DNA of 64,000 bases from an uncultured Bacteroidales bacterium (GTDB taxonomy: Bacteria; Bacteroidota; Bacteroidia; Bacteroidales; Paludibacteraceae), in assembly GCA_900319105.1 (NCBI GenBank), contig ONND01000003.1, positions 62,001 through 126,000 of the forward strand, read 5' to 3'. Positions 26,163-33,747 of the stretch are shown here, piece by piece; position 1 is the stretch's first letter; each line of letters starts with the position of its first letter. The notes under the pieces were generated by a model that saw nothing but the letters and a program-made list of their open reading frames with translations, did no database searches and had not been told where the DNA came from. Both the position numbers and the translations under genes were made by a program.

Positions 26163-27041
26163 TTATATTCTCTCAAGTACGGTCTTGACCAATTCTTTGA
26201 TGCGGGGTTTGTAGTCGGTATTGGCAGCTTCGATCTTCCGCTGTGCGATGACGCAGCAGACAGTCATAGCGCGGTGTCCCATATGAAGGGCGAGGCCGGC
26301 GATACACGAACCTTCCATCTCGTAGTTCGTGATCCGCTGTCCCTCATAACGGAAAGCGGTGATCTTCTCATTGATGTCCGGCACGGCGAGATCAACACGG
26401 AGGACACGTCCTTGCGGGCCGTAAAAACCATTCGCAGCGATGGTACATCCGCGCATCATATCGTCGCGCGCTATACGATCCACGAGTTCGGGATTAGCGG
26501 CTACGACATAGGGAACGGCTGCTTTCTTGGGATAACCAGTGAACTCCACAAACGCCTTCTCAAAACCGAGGTCAGCAATCTTATCGCGGTCATGATAGAA
26601 AGCGAGCACACCGTCGAAACCGATGGATTTTTGCGAAACGAGGAAGGTACCCAGAGGGATATCCTCCTGCATGCCGCCACACGTACCGATCCGTACGATG
26701 TCGAGGCAACGCTTGGTCTGTTTCTCCGTACGGGTAGCGAAATCGATATTCGCGAGGGCGTCAATCTCATTCATGACGATGTCGCAGTTGTCGGTTCCGA
26801 TACCGGTAGAGATACAGGATATACGTTTGCCCTGGAACTTACCGGTGATAGTATGGAACTCACGGGATTGAACGTTACACTCGATAGATCCTTCATCAAA
26901 GAAAGAAGCTACCATGTTTACACGGTCCTGGTCACCGACGAGGATCACTTTATCTGCCAAGAACTCGGGTTTCAAGTGCAGATGGAACGCAGAACCATCG
27001 GCATTGATGATTAACTGCGATGCTGGAAAAACTTTACTCAT
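26163..27041 (-). CDS. Nucleoside phosphorylase (uridine phosphorylase-like)
   Basis: A 292-residue enzyme of the PNP/UDP phosphorylase superfamily, which splits nucleosides with phosphate for salvage. Seen are VGDQDRVNMVASFFDEG near the start, the phosphate/ribose motif STGIGTDNCDIVMNEIDAL, RIGTCGGMQ, and NYEMEGSCIAGLA with the catalytic Glu-Met-Glu. The start MSKVFPASQL is preferred; an earlier in-frame ATG at 27071 adds only an unlikely leader. Uracil phosphoribosyltransferase is encoded at 36543, which completes a uracil salvage route. Substrate choice is inferred. Confidence 0.88.
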   Translation of the reverse strand: MSKVFPASQLIINADGSAFHLHLKPEFLADKVILVGDQDRVNMVASFFDEGSIECNVQSREFHTITGKFQGKRISCISTGIGTDNCDIVMNEIDALANIDFATRTEKQTKRCLDIVRIGTCGGMQEDIPLGTFLVSQKSIGFDGVLAFYHDRDKIADLGFEKAFVEFTGYPKKAAVPYVVAANPELVDRIARDDMMRGCTIAANGFYGPQGRVLRVDLAVPDINEKITAFRYEGQRITNYEMEGSCIAGLALHMGHRAMTVCCVIAQRKIEAANTDYKPRIKELVKTVLERI

Positions 27042-27077
27042 AGTATTAAATTTTAATGTACGATTAATCAAATTATT

Positions 27078-27383
27078 TTAGGCTTCTCCGCCGGTGAAGG
27101 TGAGGGGAAGGGTGGAGCCATGAGTGGGAGCTCCGATCGGGTTGATCGTACCGAATTTCTGCTCATACTGGCCAATGTTATTCTGCAGTGCGCCGAGGAT
27201 TTTCTTTGCCTGATCCGGCGTTACCACAACGCGTGCGACTACATTCGCCTGCTGAATACCGGGCATGAGTTGCGCGAAATCGAGAACGAACTCCGTAGGA
27301 GTATGCGCTATGAGCGCGAGGTTTGCAAACACGCCCTGTGCTTTATCGGGGGCGATGTTGATTTTCAATTCTTGCTTTTCCAT
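27078..27383 (-). CDS. DUF3467 domain protein
   Basis: A 101-residue protein with the DUF3467 pattern: INIAPDKAQGVFANLALIAHT, FVLDFAQLMPG and VVVTPDQAKKILGALQNNI. The family is common in Bacteroidota, and its function is unknown to me. It lies between a nucleoside phosphorylase and a glycosyltransferase on the same strand. Confidence 0.85.
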   Translation of the reverse strand: MEKQELKINIAPDKAQGVFANLALIAHTPTEFVLDFAQLMPGIQQANVVARVVVTPDQAKKILGALQNNIGQYEQKFGTINPIGAPTHGSTLPLTFTGGEA

Positions 27384-27446
27384 ATTATTTATCGTTAAAG
27401 AGTTAAAAAGTTAAAATGGTTTTCTCTCCAAGAAAACGTTATACAG

Positions 27447-28667
27447 TTACCATTTGTTGCTTCTTTTGGGGAGAATAAGCATCCAGAGGTTGATGAGGGG
27501 CAGGACGATATCGAACCAAAGGATGCTGAACATATTAAATCCTTTCAGTCCCATCCGGCGGGCAGATATATTGATCACCGCCGTCTGGATGATCCAGCGG
27601 AGGGCAAATAGCCCCAAAGCGAGGAGAAGGACAAAAACCCCTCCCTGCCCCTCCCCACAAGGGAGGGAGTAAAGATAATATATAATTGCTCCTAATACTG
27701 TGGCGTAGAAGAGGCCACGTGTGATGGGTTCGAACGCCAAGCGGGCTTTGGTCTCCGGTCTATAGGAAGGCGAGACGGAGAGATGGCGGCGTTTCTGTTG
27801 CAGCCATTCGCGGAGATTCGTTTTTGCGAGCGACCATACATAACTATTGCGGGACAGGACGACGGCGGTGTTCTGAGGCGTCGCTACACGATTGACGAAG
27901 AGATCATCGTCTCCGGCTATGTTGGTCATCAGATGGGTGAAGCCACCCGACTCAAAGAAGAGTTCTTTGCGGTACGCCAAGTTCCGCCCGACGCCCATAT
28001 AGGGATGTCCGCAGAGGGCTGCTCCCAAATAATGGAGTCCGTTAAAGAGGGTATCAAAACGCACAAGGCGGTTGATATGTCCTTTCGTACAGAAATAGGG
28101 GCTGAAGCCAAGGACGATTTGGGCGGGCTGTTCGCCATTAGCCATTGGCTGTTGGCCTTCAAATCCTGCCATCATCTCATGAATCCAATGATTGCTTTCG
28201 GGCACACAATCGGCGTCGGTCAGCAGGAGGTAGTCGTACTTCGCTGCTTTTGCTCCCAGCGTAAGGGCCAGTTTCTTCGTAGAACGCACCCTTGCGCCGT
28301 AAGGCACAAAGGTCATGCGCAAACGCGGGTCATTGACCATATAACTCTCCACGATAGCGCGTGTCTCATCTTCGGAGCCATCGTCCACGACGATCACCTC
28401 GTAGGTAGGCCAGTCCTGAGAAAGGAGCGCCTGGAGGTATTGGGAGAGATTGTATCTCTCGTTATGGGCGGCAATTATTACGGAAACACCCGGTTTTTCC
28501 GCAGAGTTGTTAGCCGTTTGCTTTTGGCTATTAGCTTTTTTATCTCTGCGGATGAGGCGAGCGGGGGCGGCCATGTAGCGGGCATAGAAATAGAGTTGCG
28601 CTAAAAAGAGCAATCCCAGTGCACCCAGCAATACATAATCGGTGGTATTTAAATCCAGAACGAGCAT
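27447..28667 (-). CDS. Membrane GT2 family glycosyltransferase with repeat insertions
   Basis: A processive-type family 2 glycosyltransferase, 406 residues. An N-terminal membrane helix (LLGALGLLFLAQLYFYARYM) precedes the GT-A domain with VSVIIAAHNERYNL, VVDDGSEDET, LLTDADCVPES, AGDDDLFVNR and a QQKRRHL motif. Two or three more helices end the protein. Three patches match repeats: residues about 42-54 (NSQKQTANNS, from TTAGCC/TTTGGC words), 170-180 (QQPMANGEQPA) and 332-343 (LPCGEGQGGV, family D). All remain in frame and lie in linkers or loops. Its acceptor is unknown. Confidence 0.85.
   Translation of the reverse strand: MLVLDLNTTDYVLLGALGLLFLAQLYFYARYMAAPARLIRRDKKANSQKQTANNSAEKPGVSVIIAAHNERYNLSQYLQALLSQDWPTYEVIVVDDGSEDETRAIVESYMVNDPRLRMTFVPYGARVRSTKKLALTLGAKAAKYDYLLLTDADCVPESNHWIHEMMAGFEGQQPMANGEQPAQIVLGFSPYFCTKGHINRLVRFDTLFNGLHYLGAALCGHPYMGVGRNLAYRKELFFESGGFTHLMTNIAGDDDLFVNRVATPQNTAVVLSRNSYVWSLAKTNLREWLQQKRRHLSVSPSYRPETKARLAFEPITRGLFYATVLGAIIYYLYSLPCGEGQGGVFVLLLALGLFALRWIIQTAVINISARRMGLKGFNMFSILWFDIVLPLINLWMLILPKRSNKW
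27638..27672. repeat. Family D repeat inside GT2
   Basis: CCCCTCCCTGCCCCTCCCC / AAGGGAGGG, a stem with a flanking half copy, translated as SLPCGEGQGG in the membrane part of the glycosyltransferase. Confidence 0.7.
28126..28158. repeat. GCCATTAGCCATTGGC iterated repeat (family E) inside GT2
   Basis: Three variants of GGCTGTTCGCCATTAGCCAT. Related runs are at 28506-28542 in the same gene and 28876-28900 in the PCMD gene. Confidence 0.7.
28506..28542. repeat. Family E repeat inside GT2 linker
   Basis: TTAGCCGTTTGCTTTTGGCTATTAGC-type words encode a polar linker after the first membrane helix of the glycosyltransferase. Confidence 0.7.
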
Positions 28668-28673
28668 CCTCTA

Positions 28674-29756
28674 TTACGAAACGATTTTGATCTTGTAAGT
28701 ATGGGTAGAAGAACCATCTTCCGCCTTGACGGTAATGATCCAAGGCTTACCGTTGATCTCGCCGGGGACGACGGTCATTTCGGAGTTATCCAGTTTGCGG
28801 CCGTTGAACTTCGCCTTGTAGCCCTTGATATTCGTAAGCGTACCGATGCCACGGAAGGCTTGGATAGCTATTGACTCTTTGCTATTAGCCTTTAGCTTAA
28901 ACGTTTGCACCTTCTCCGTATTGGGGTTGAACGCTTTCCATTCTTCACCGTTGATGACGATTTTGTCGATTTTGGAGGAATAGATCAGCTCTACATCATC
29001 GACATAGAGGGCGTTGCCATCGTAGAGTCCGTCGTTCGCACGGAAAGCGGGATAGTTACCGGCAGAGAAGATGACATTACACATCGTCGGTTTGGCGTCC
29101 GACTTGTAGAAAACAGGCACTTTGAGCAGCGTCCATTCGTCGTATTTGGCGCGGGTCCGCAGCCATCCTTCAGCCACCTGCTTGCCTGCCTGATCGGTGG
29201 TACACTCATTGCCATCGGTAGCCAGACGGATATCGGACTCCTCGTTCGTACGCTCGGTATAAGTACATCCGCCTTTCTTATTCTTATATTCGCTACCTTT
29301 TGCGGTACCCACCCACGAATAGTAGAGCAGATGAAAATCCTCTTTGTCGGTATGCGGCCCCACGCGCTTGACCCAAACGGCCATGGTATCCGGACGATGC
29401 TTCCACACAATGCCTCCTTCAGTGCCCGCGGTAGCTCCATTGACATTCAAGCCCTTGAGGAACTGCCAGGGATAGCCAAGGGACATATAACCCGGTCCGG
29501 TGGCGCCTATCTTGAGTTTGGGGATGCCCACAAACCGATCCACCACATAGGCACAATACCCGGTGCGTCCGGGTTTCCGATACATAAATGTAAATTTCTG
29601 TCCTACCTGATTCACATTGCTGCCATGCCAGTCCTTGAGTTGCGGATCATCCTTGAATTTATCCGACCAGTTCTCAAAATGCGGGTCCGGCAACTGCTGT
29701 GCTTGCACGGCAATCATGGCACCTAACGCCAGTAAGACTAATAACGATTTCTTCAT
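28674..29756 (-). CDS. PCMD domain secreted protein
   Basis: A 360-residue exported protein. The signal peptide KKSLLVLLALGAMIAVQAQ begins at ATG 29756; an upstream in-frame ATG lies before the promoter and is not used. The body has PDPHFENWSDKF at the start, GATGPGYMSLGYPW, MAVWVKRVG and NALYVDDVELIYSS, as in the Bacteroidota putative carbohydrate-metabolism domain. Such proteins are usually surface-exposed in glycan loci. About nine residues (LKANSKESI) near residue 285-293 come from a family E repeat. It is the promoter-proximal gene of a minus-strand run ending with AroA-GT. Confidence 0.78.
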   Translation of the reverse strand: MKKSLLVLLALGAMIAVQAQQLPDPHFENWSDKFKDDPQLKDWHGSNVNQVGQKFTFMYRKPGRTGYCAYVVDRFVGIPKLKIGATGPGYMSLGYPWQFLKGLNVNGATAGTEGGIVWKHRPDTMAVWVKRVGPHTDKEDFHLLYYSWVGTAKGSEYKNKKGGCTYTERTNEESDIRLATDGNECTTDQAGKQVAEGWLRTRAKYDEWTLLKVPVFYKSDAKPTMCNVIFSAGNYPAFRANDGLYDGNALYVDDVELIYSSKIDKIVINGEEWKAFNPNTEKVQTFKLKANSKESIAIQAFRGIGTLTNIKGYKAKFNGRKLDNSEMTVVPGEINGKPWIITVKAEDGSSTHTYKIKIVS

Positions 29757-29783
29757 TTTAAACCTATTTTTCCATTTTCGCCG

Positions 29784-29814
29784 CAAAGGTACTAAAAAAA
29801 AACGACATATGCAA
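29784..29814 (-). promoter_or_regulatory. Promoter of the PCMD gene run
   Basis: On the minus strand TTGCATATGTCG carries the -33 TTG (29812-29814), and TACCTTTG is the -7 box (29784-29791), with 20-base spacing. The PCMD ATG is 28 bases downstream. Confidence 0.8.
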
Positions 29815-29830
29815 GAAAAATCAAAGATTT

Positions 29831-29865
29831 TTTGGACAGAGGACAGAGGACAATGGACAATGGAC
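29831..29865. repeat. GGACAATGGACA iterated repeat (family H)
   Basis: TTGGACAGAGGACAGAGGAC and AATGGACAATGGACA words lie between the small-lipoprotein terminator and the PCMD promoter. Confidence 0.7.
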
Positions 29866-29899
29866 AAAAAAAATAGGCCACTCGTGCGAGTGACCTATT
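29866..29899 (-). terminator. Intrinsic terminator of the small lipoprotein gene
   Basis: On the minus strand AATAGGTCACTCG-CACGAGTGGCCTATT forms a hairpin followed by eight T residues. It begins 17 bases after the stop of the 71-residue lipoprotein gene. Confidence 0.9.
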
Positions 29900-29915
29900 G
29901 TCAGAGATCCAGCAA

Positions 29916-30131
29916 TTACTTGCATTTAACTTCATGGTCATAACCCATTGCTGCCATAGTTGCCTCCAATGCATCCTCTACAGCGTCACAATCATCAAGA
30001 CCAGCGCTCTTGTTCAACTCAACTTTCGTAGTCTCTTTAGTTACTTGGTCAGTACATTTACATTTCTTTTTACAAGAAGTAAAAGTGCAAGCAGCTACGA
30101 GAACTGCAGCCAGGAATAATACCTTTTTCAT
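29916..30131 (-). CDS. Small Cys/Lys-rich lipoprotein (71 residues)
   Basis: The signal peptide KKVLFLAAVLVAACTFTSC has a lipobox at TFTSC. The mature part is about 50 residues and starts CKKKCKCTDQVTKET, with further Cys in DDCDAV and VKCK. It has its own strong promoter and an intrinsic terminator, so it is a monocistronic and probably abundant product. I do not recognise a family; the paired cysteines could form disulfides in the periplasm or at the surface. Confidence 0.8.
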   Translation of the reverse strand: MKKVLFLAAVLVAACTFTSCKKKCKCTDQVTKETTKVELNKSAGLDDCDAVEDALEATMAAMGYDHEVKCK

Positions 30132-30188
30132 TGTAGTAAAAATTTATTGTTAATAAAAAAAATAATTGTTCGTAAACAAAATCGGCGG

Positions 30189-30219
30189 CAAAGGTACAAC
30201 TAATATTTGATATACGCAA
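30189..30219 (-). promoter_or_regulatory. Promoter of the small lipoprotein gene
   Basis: Minus strand: TTGCGTATATCAA (-33 at 30217-30219) and TACCTTTG (-7 at 30189-30196), 20-base spacing, about 58 bases before the ATG. Confidence 0.8.
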
Positions 30220-30236
30220 ATATTTTAGCAAAAATT

Positions 30237-30821
30237 TTACATTTTTATGCGTTTTTTCAATATTTCGTACACTTTATGTACCGGAAATCCCATTACATTG
30301 AAGTAAGAACCGTGCATGGATGTACATGCCACATATCCGATCCACTCCTGTACGCCATAGGAGCCGGCTTTATCAAACGGGCGGTATTTGGCGACGTAAT
30401 AGCGGATCTCTTCGTCGGAGAGTTCAGCAAAAGTAACGTCGGTCTTGTCCACTATTGTCTCCATCTCTCTCCCCTTTTCAGCAAAGGTGACAGCCGTGAA
30501 GACCTGATGCGTTTTGCCGCTCAGGGCACGAAGCATAGCGAAAGCTTCGGCTTCGTCATGTGGTTTGCCAAGCATGTGTCCGTCGAGCCAGACGATGGTA
30601 TCGGCGGTAATGAGGAGTTGGTTTTCGGTAAGGTTAGGCGCGTACGCCTGCGCTTTCGCGCGCGAGATATAATAAGGAATATCGCCGGCCTTGAGATCAG
30701 CAGGATAAGACTCATCGGCATCAATCGTGATTGCCGTAAAGGGTATATCTAAACCTTCGAGCAGCGCACGCCTTCTTGGCGATGCGCTGCCCAGCAGTAT
30801 ATCATATTTTATATTTGACAT
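30237..30821 (-). CDS. maf: Maf-like nucleotide pyrophosphatase
   Basis: A 194-residue house-cleaning enzyme that hydrolyses non-canonical nucleoside triphosphates. The signature LLGSASPRRRALLEGL opens the protein; ITADTIVWLDGHMLGKP and GSYGVQEWIGY follow, as usual. The ATG and first codons (MSNIKYD) lie inside a family A repeat, so the native N-terminus has been replaced or provided by the repeat. It follows parC by 14 bases and is the last gene of that run. Confidence 0.92.
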   Translation of the reverse strand: MSNIKYDILLGSASPRRRALLEGLDIPFTAITIDADESYPADLKAGDIPYYISRAKAQAYAPNLTENQLLITADTIVWLDGHMLGKPHDEAEAFAMLRALSGKTHQVFTAVTFAEKGREMETIVDKTDVTFAELSDEEIRYYVAKYRPFDKAGSYGVQEWIGYVACTSMHGSYFNVMGFPVHKVYEILKKRIKM

Positions 30822-30839
30822 TTGAGATTTGAGATTTAG
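30803..30839. repeat. Family A iterated repeat at the maf start
   Basis: ATATTTTATATTTGACATTTGAGATTTGAG variants span from within maf to the parC stop. Confidence 0.85.
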
Positions 30840-33484
30840 AAGAGATCCAATTGGGTGTCGGCGGGCTTTTCGAAGGTCATCTTGACGCCTTCGACCTCAA
30901 TGGAGTCATTTACTATTTGTCCATTTACCATTTGATCATTTATTGGATCATTGGACATTGTGTCATTCTCCTCCGGCTCTTGTTCTTCCAACTCCGGTTC
31001 TTCAATTACTGGCTCGGGTGTGATGTCTTCGAAAGAGGCAATCTCGAGGGTGGATATACGTTTGCCTTTCGCCTTGGCGGATTTCTCGTCAATGAAATCC
31101 TCCATGACGATATCGAGGTCGGGTTTGTTTTCATCCGCGAAATGTACCCGGAAAGTAGCTTCCGCTTGATCAGAGAGAAGGACGATACGGGAGTCCTTGT
31201 CTTCGCCTAACATTGACTGGATCTTCGCATTCGCGTCATCCAGTTTGAAACGCTTGCCGTAGTAATACTTGAGTTCGCCGTTCCATTGGATGAGCGACCA
31301 TACCTTATCGGCATCGAGTTTCTCAATACGAAGGATATTATCCTCAAAATGCGCCGTAAGATCAAAGGTCGTGGTGTAATAATCGCCGTCGGTGGTGATG
31401 ACGAGGATGCGGTCCTCGTCCCAGAACTCGCCGAGATAGATTCCGTGTTCGTCGTAGTTGACGCGCAACACGTCGGCATCGAACCACACCTTGCGTCCGC
31501 CGAGGGTCGAATGGCCTTTCTGCTTAAGCGTAATAGATTTGACTTCAAACTTAGTCAGCACATTTCCCCGTGCCGTACGGGACTTTACCGCCAGTTCGGA
31601 GAGATCCTTGCAGACCTCGAGTTTTTTGAGATGCAACTGCGGTTTGAGCGTCACCTTGATCACCTCCGCCTCGCCGTTAGGGTTCGCCGTGAAATAGACG
31701 ATTTTCGATCCGGGTTTGCCTTGGGTCAAATCGTATTCCTTATCTTTCGCCACCCCGGTGACGTTGAAGCGCTTCATGAAATAGGTGCCCTTCTTGCCAT
31801 CGCGATAGACGACATTATAGACAGTGCGTTCGTCGCCACGCTGAAAGACCGCTATATGAAGGATGTCCGTTCCGACGAAGAGTTTATCCGCGACCTTCAT
31901 GACCTTATACCGTCCGTCCTTATGGAAGACGATGATATCATCGATATCGGAGCAATCGAAGAGGTACTCATCTTTCTTGAGTCCCGTTCCCACGAAGCCT
32001 TCCTCGCGATTGATATAGAGTTTTTCGTTATTCTCCACCACCGCCTTAACGTTGATCGCGCCAAAATTGCGCACCTCGGTGCGACGCGGGTACGCCTCGC
32101 CGTACTTGGCTTTGAGCATCTCAAACCAAGCGATCGTATAATCCGTAAGATGATTGAGATTCTTGATACAAGCCTTGATCTTCTTCTCCAGTTCCTTCAT
32201 CAGTTCGTCCGCTTTCTTGGAGTCGAACTTGGTGATACGAATCATGCGGATGTCGAATAGCTTCTCGATATCCTCGGTGCGTACCTCTCGGATGAGTTGC
32301 GGTTTGAAGGGCGTGAGGGCTTGATCCACGAACTCGATGAGTTTCTCCTTGTCCGGCGCAGTCTCATAGCCTTCCTGCTTATAGATGCGATTCTCAATAA
32401 AGATTTTCTCCAGCGAGGTATAGAAATACTTCTCCTCCAACTCGGCTTTCTCGATCTCCAGCTCCCATTTGAGCAGCGATTTGGTATTATCGCACGAAAG
32501 CTTAAGCAGATTGCTGACGGTGGTGAAGATCGGTTTTTTATTCTCCACGACACAGCAGTTAGGAGATATATTGACCTCGCAATCCGTGAAGGCATAGAGG
32601 GCATCGATGGCTTTGTCGGACGACGAGCCCGGAGCCAGCTGCACTACGATGCGCGCCGTATCCGCCGTAAAATCGTCAATCTTCTTGATTTTGATTTTGC
32701 CTTTCTGGTTCGCCTTGAGGATCGTCTCTATGATCTTGGAGGTCGTGGTCCCATACGGGATCTCGGTGATGACAAGGGTTTTGTTGTCATCCGCCTTGGT
32801 GATACGCGCCCGGATTTTCACCGAGCCGCCTCGCTCTCCGTCGTTATAGCGGGTGACATCAATGACGCCGCCCGTGGGGAAATCCGGGAAGAGAGAGAAA
32901 TCCTGGTTACGCAGATACGCCAACGAAGCATCACAGAGTTCATTGAAATTATGCGGCAGGATCTTGGAATTCAGACCCACCGCAATACCTTCTACGCCTT
33001 GCGCCAGAAGGAGCGGGAACTTAACCGGCAGATGAATCGGCTCGTTCTTACGTCCGTCATAGGACTTCATCCACTCGGTCGTCTTGGGATTGAAAACCGT
33101 CTCGAGGGCGAACTTGGAAAGCCGCGCCTCTATATAACGGGGAGCCGCAGCTCCATCGCCGGTAAGAATATTTCCCCAGTTACCCTGACAATCGATGAGC
33201 AGATCTTTCTGCCCGAGCTGAACGAGGGCATCGCCGATAGAGGCATCGCCGTGAGGATGGTATTGCATGGTCTGACCGACGATATTGGCAACCTTGTTGT
33301 ACTTGCCGTCATCGACCGTCTTCATGGCATGTAAAATGCGGCGCTGTACCGGCTTGAGACCATCCTCAATCGCCGGTACAGCACGTTCCAATATCACATA
33401 CGAAGCATAATCCAGGAACCAGTCCTGGTACATGCCGGTAAGATGATACTTTACAGCATCATTAAATCCCCCTTGGCCCGCCAT
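30836..33484 (-). CDS. parC: DNA topoisomerase IV subunit A
   Basis: A type II topoisomerase A subunit that decatenates daughter chromosomes. The N-terminal breakage-reunion domain shows YASYVILERAVPAIEDGLKPVQRRIL and QYHPHGDASIGDALV. The catalytic tyrosine is in AAAPRYIEARLSKFA near residue 120. A C-terminal beta-propeller region follows. At 882 residues it fits Bacteroidota ParC. Near residues 840-860 a family B repeat encodes NDPINDQMVNGQIVNDS in the acidic tail. It lies 8 bases after a 54-residue membrane protein and before maf. ParE is not in the window. Confidence 0.92.
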   Translation of the reverse strand: MAGQGGFNDAVKYHLTGMYQDWFLDYASYVILERAVPAIEDGLKPVQRRILHAMKTVDDGKYNKVANIVGQTMQYHPHGDASIGDALVQLGQKDLLIDCQGNWGNILTGDGAAAPRYIEARLSKFALETVFNPKTTEWMKSYDGRKNEPIHLPVKFPLLLAQGVEGIAVGLNSKILPHNFNELCDASLAYLRNQDFSLFPDFPTGGVIDVTRYNDGERGGSVKIRARITKADDNKTLVITEIPYGTTTSKIIETILKANQKGKIKIKKIDDFTADTARIVVQLAPGSSSDKAIDALYAFTDCEVNISPNCCVVENKKPIFTTVSNLLKLSCDNTKSLLKWELEIEKAELEEKYFYTSLEKIFIENRIYKQEGYETAPDKEKLIEFVDQALTPFKPQLIREVRTEDIEKLFDIRMIRITKFDSKKADELMKELEKKIKACIKNLNHLTDYTIAWFEMLKAKYGEAYPRRTEVRNFGAINVKAVVENNEKLYINREEGFVGTGLKKDEYLFDCSDIDDIIVFHKDGRYKVMKVADKLFVGTDILHIAVFQRGDERTVYNVVYRDGKKGTYFMKRFNVTGVAKDKEYDLTQGKPGSKIVYFTANPNGEAEVIKVTLKPQLHLKKLEVCKDLSELAVKSRTARGNVLTKFEVKSITLKQKGHSTLGGRKVWFDADVLRVNYDEHGIYLGEFWDEDRILVITTDGDYYTTTFDLTAHFEDNILRIEKLDADKVWSLIQWNGELKYYYGKRFKLDDANAKIQSMLGEDKDSRIVLLSDQAEATFRVHFADENKPDLDIVMEDFIDEKSAKAKGKRISTLEIASFEDITPEPVIEEPELEEQEPEENDTMSNDPINDQMVNGQIVNDSIEVEGVKMTFEKPADTQLDLF
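30905..30965. repeat. Family B iterated repeat inside parC
   Basis: Six variants of ATTTACCATTTGATC / ATTTACTATTTGTCC in frame near the parC 3' end. Confidence 0.85.
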
Positions 33485-33491
33485 GCCTCAG

Positions 33492-33656
33492 TTACGCTTT
33501 CTTGTTGATAAAGATATAAGCGAAGATACCTGCCACTTCGAGTACCATAGCGCTGACGAGCAGCCAGTTCTCAGGAACAGCAAACTTATACATCACGAGG
33601 CAGAGAACGCCCAGCAAAATGAGCACAACGCCCAAATACTTCTTAAATCCGTCCAT
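33492..33656 (-). CDS. 54-residue membrane protein upstream of parC
   Basis: A small gene with sequence MDGFKKYLGVVLILLGVLCL followed by a second helix NWLLVSAMVLEVAGIFAYIF and ending INKKA. Two membrane helices with a short loop are predicted. It starts 52 bases after a good -7 box and ends 8 bases before parC, so it is the first gene of the parC-maf unit. Similar small proteins occur in Bacteroidota as far as I recall; function unknown. Confidence 0.75.
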   Translation of the reverse strand: MDGFKKYLGVVLILLGVLCLVMYKFAVPENWLLVSAMVLEVAGIFAYIFINKKA

Positions 33657-33690
33657 TTTCAGTTATCAGTTTTCAGTTATCAGTATTCCG
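33657..33690. repeat. CAGTTATCAGTTTTCAGTTATC iterated repeat
   Basis: Four variants of TCAGTTATCAGTTTTCAG sit between the promoter and the ATG of the 54-residue protein, i.e. in its 5' leader. Confidence 0.75.
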
Positions 33691-33707
33691 TTTTTTGAAA
33701 CCGGCTG

Positions 33708-33738
33708 CAAAGTTACGAAAAAAATTGGATATATGCAA
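33708..33738 (-). promoter_or_regulatory. Promoter of the 54-residue protein-parC-maf unit
   Basis: Minus strand: TTGCATATATCC (-33 at 33736-33738) and TAACTTTG (-7 at 33708-33715), 20-base spacing. Confidence 0.8.
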
Positions 33739-33747
33739 ATTTAATTG

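Noticed and set aside
29757-29867. N-terminal extension of the PCMD protein from an upstream ATG
   Set aside because: It would start before the mapped -7 box and has no signal character; the signal peptide begins at 29756.
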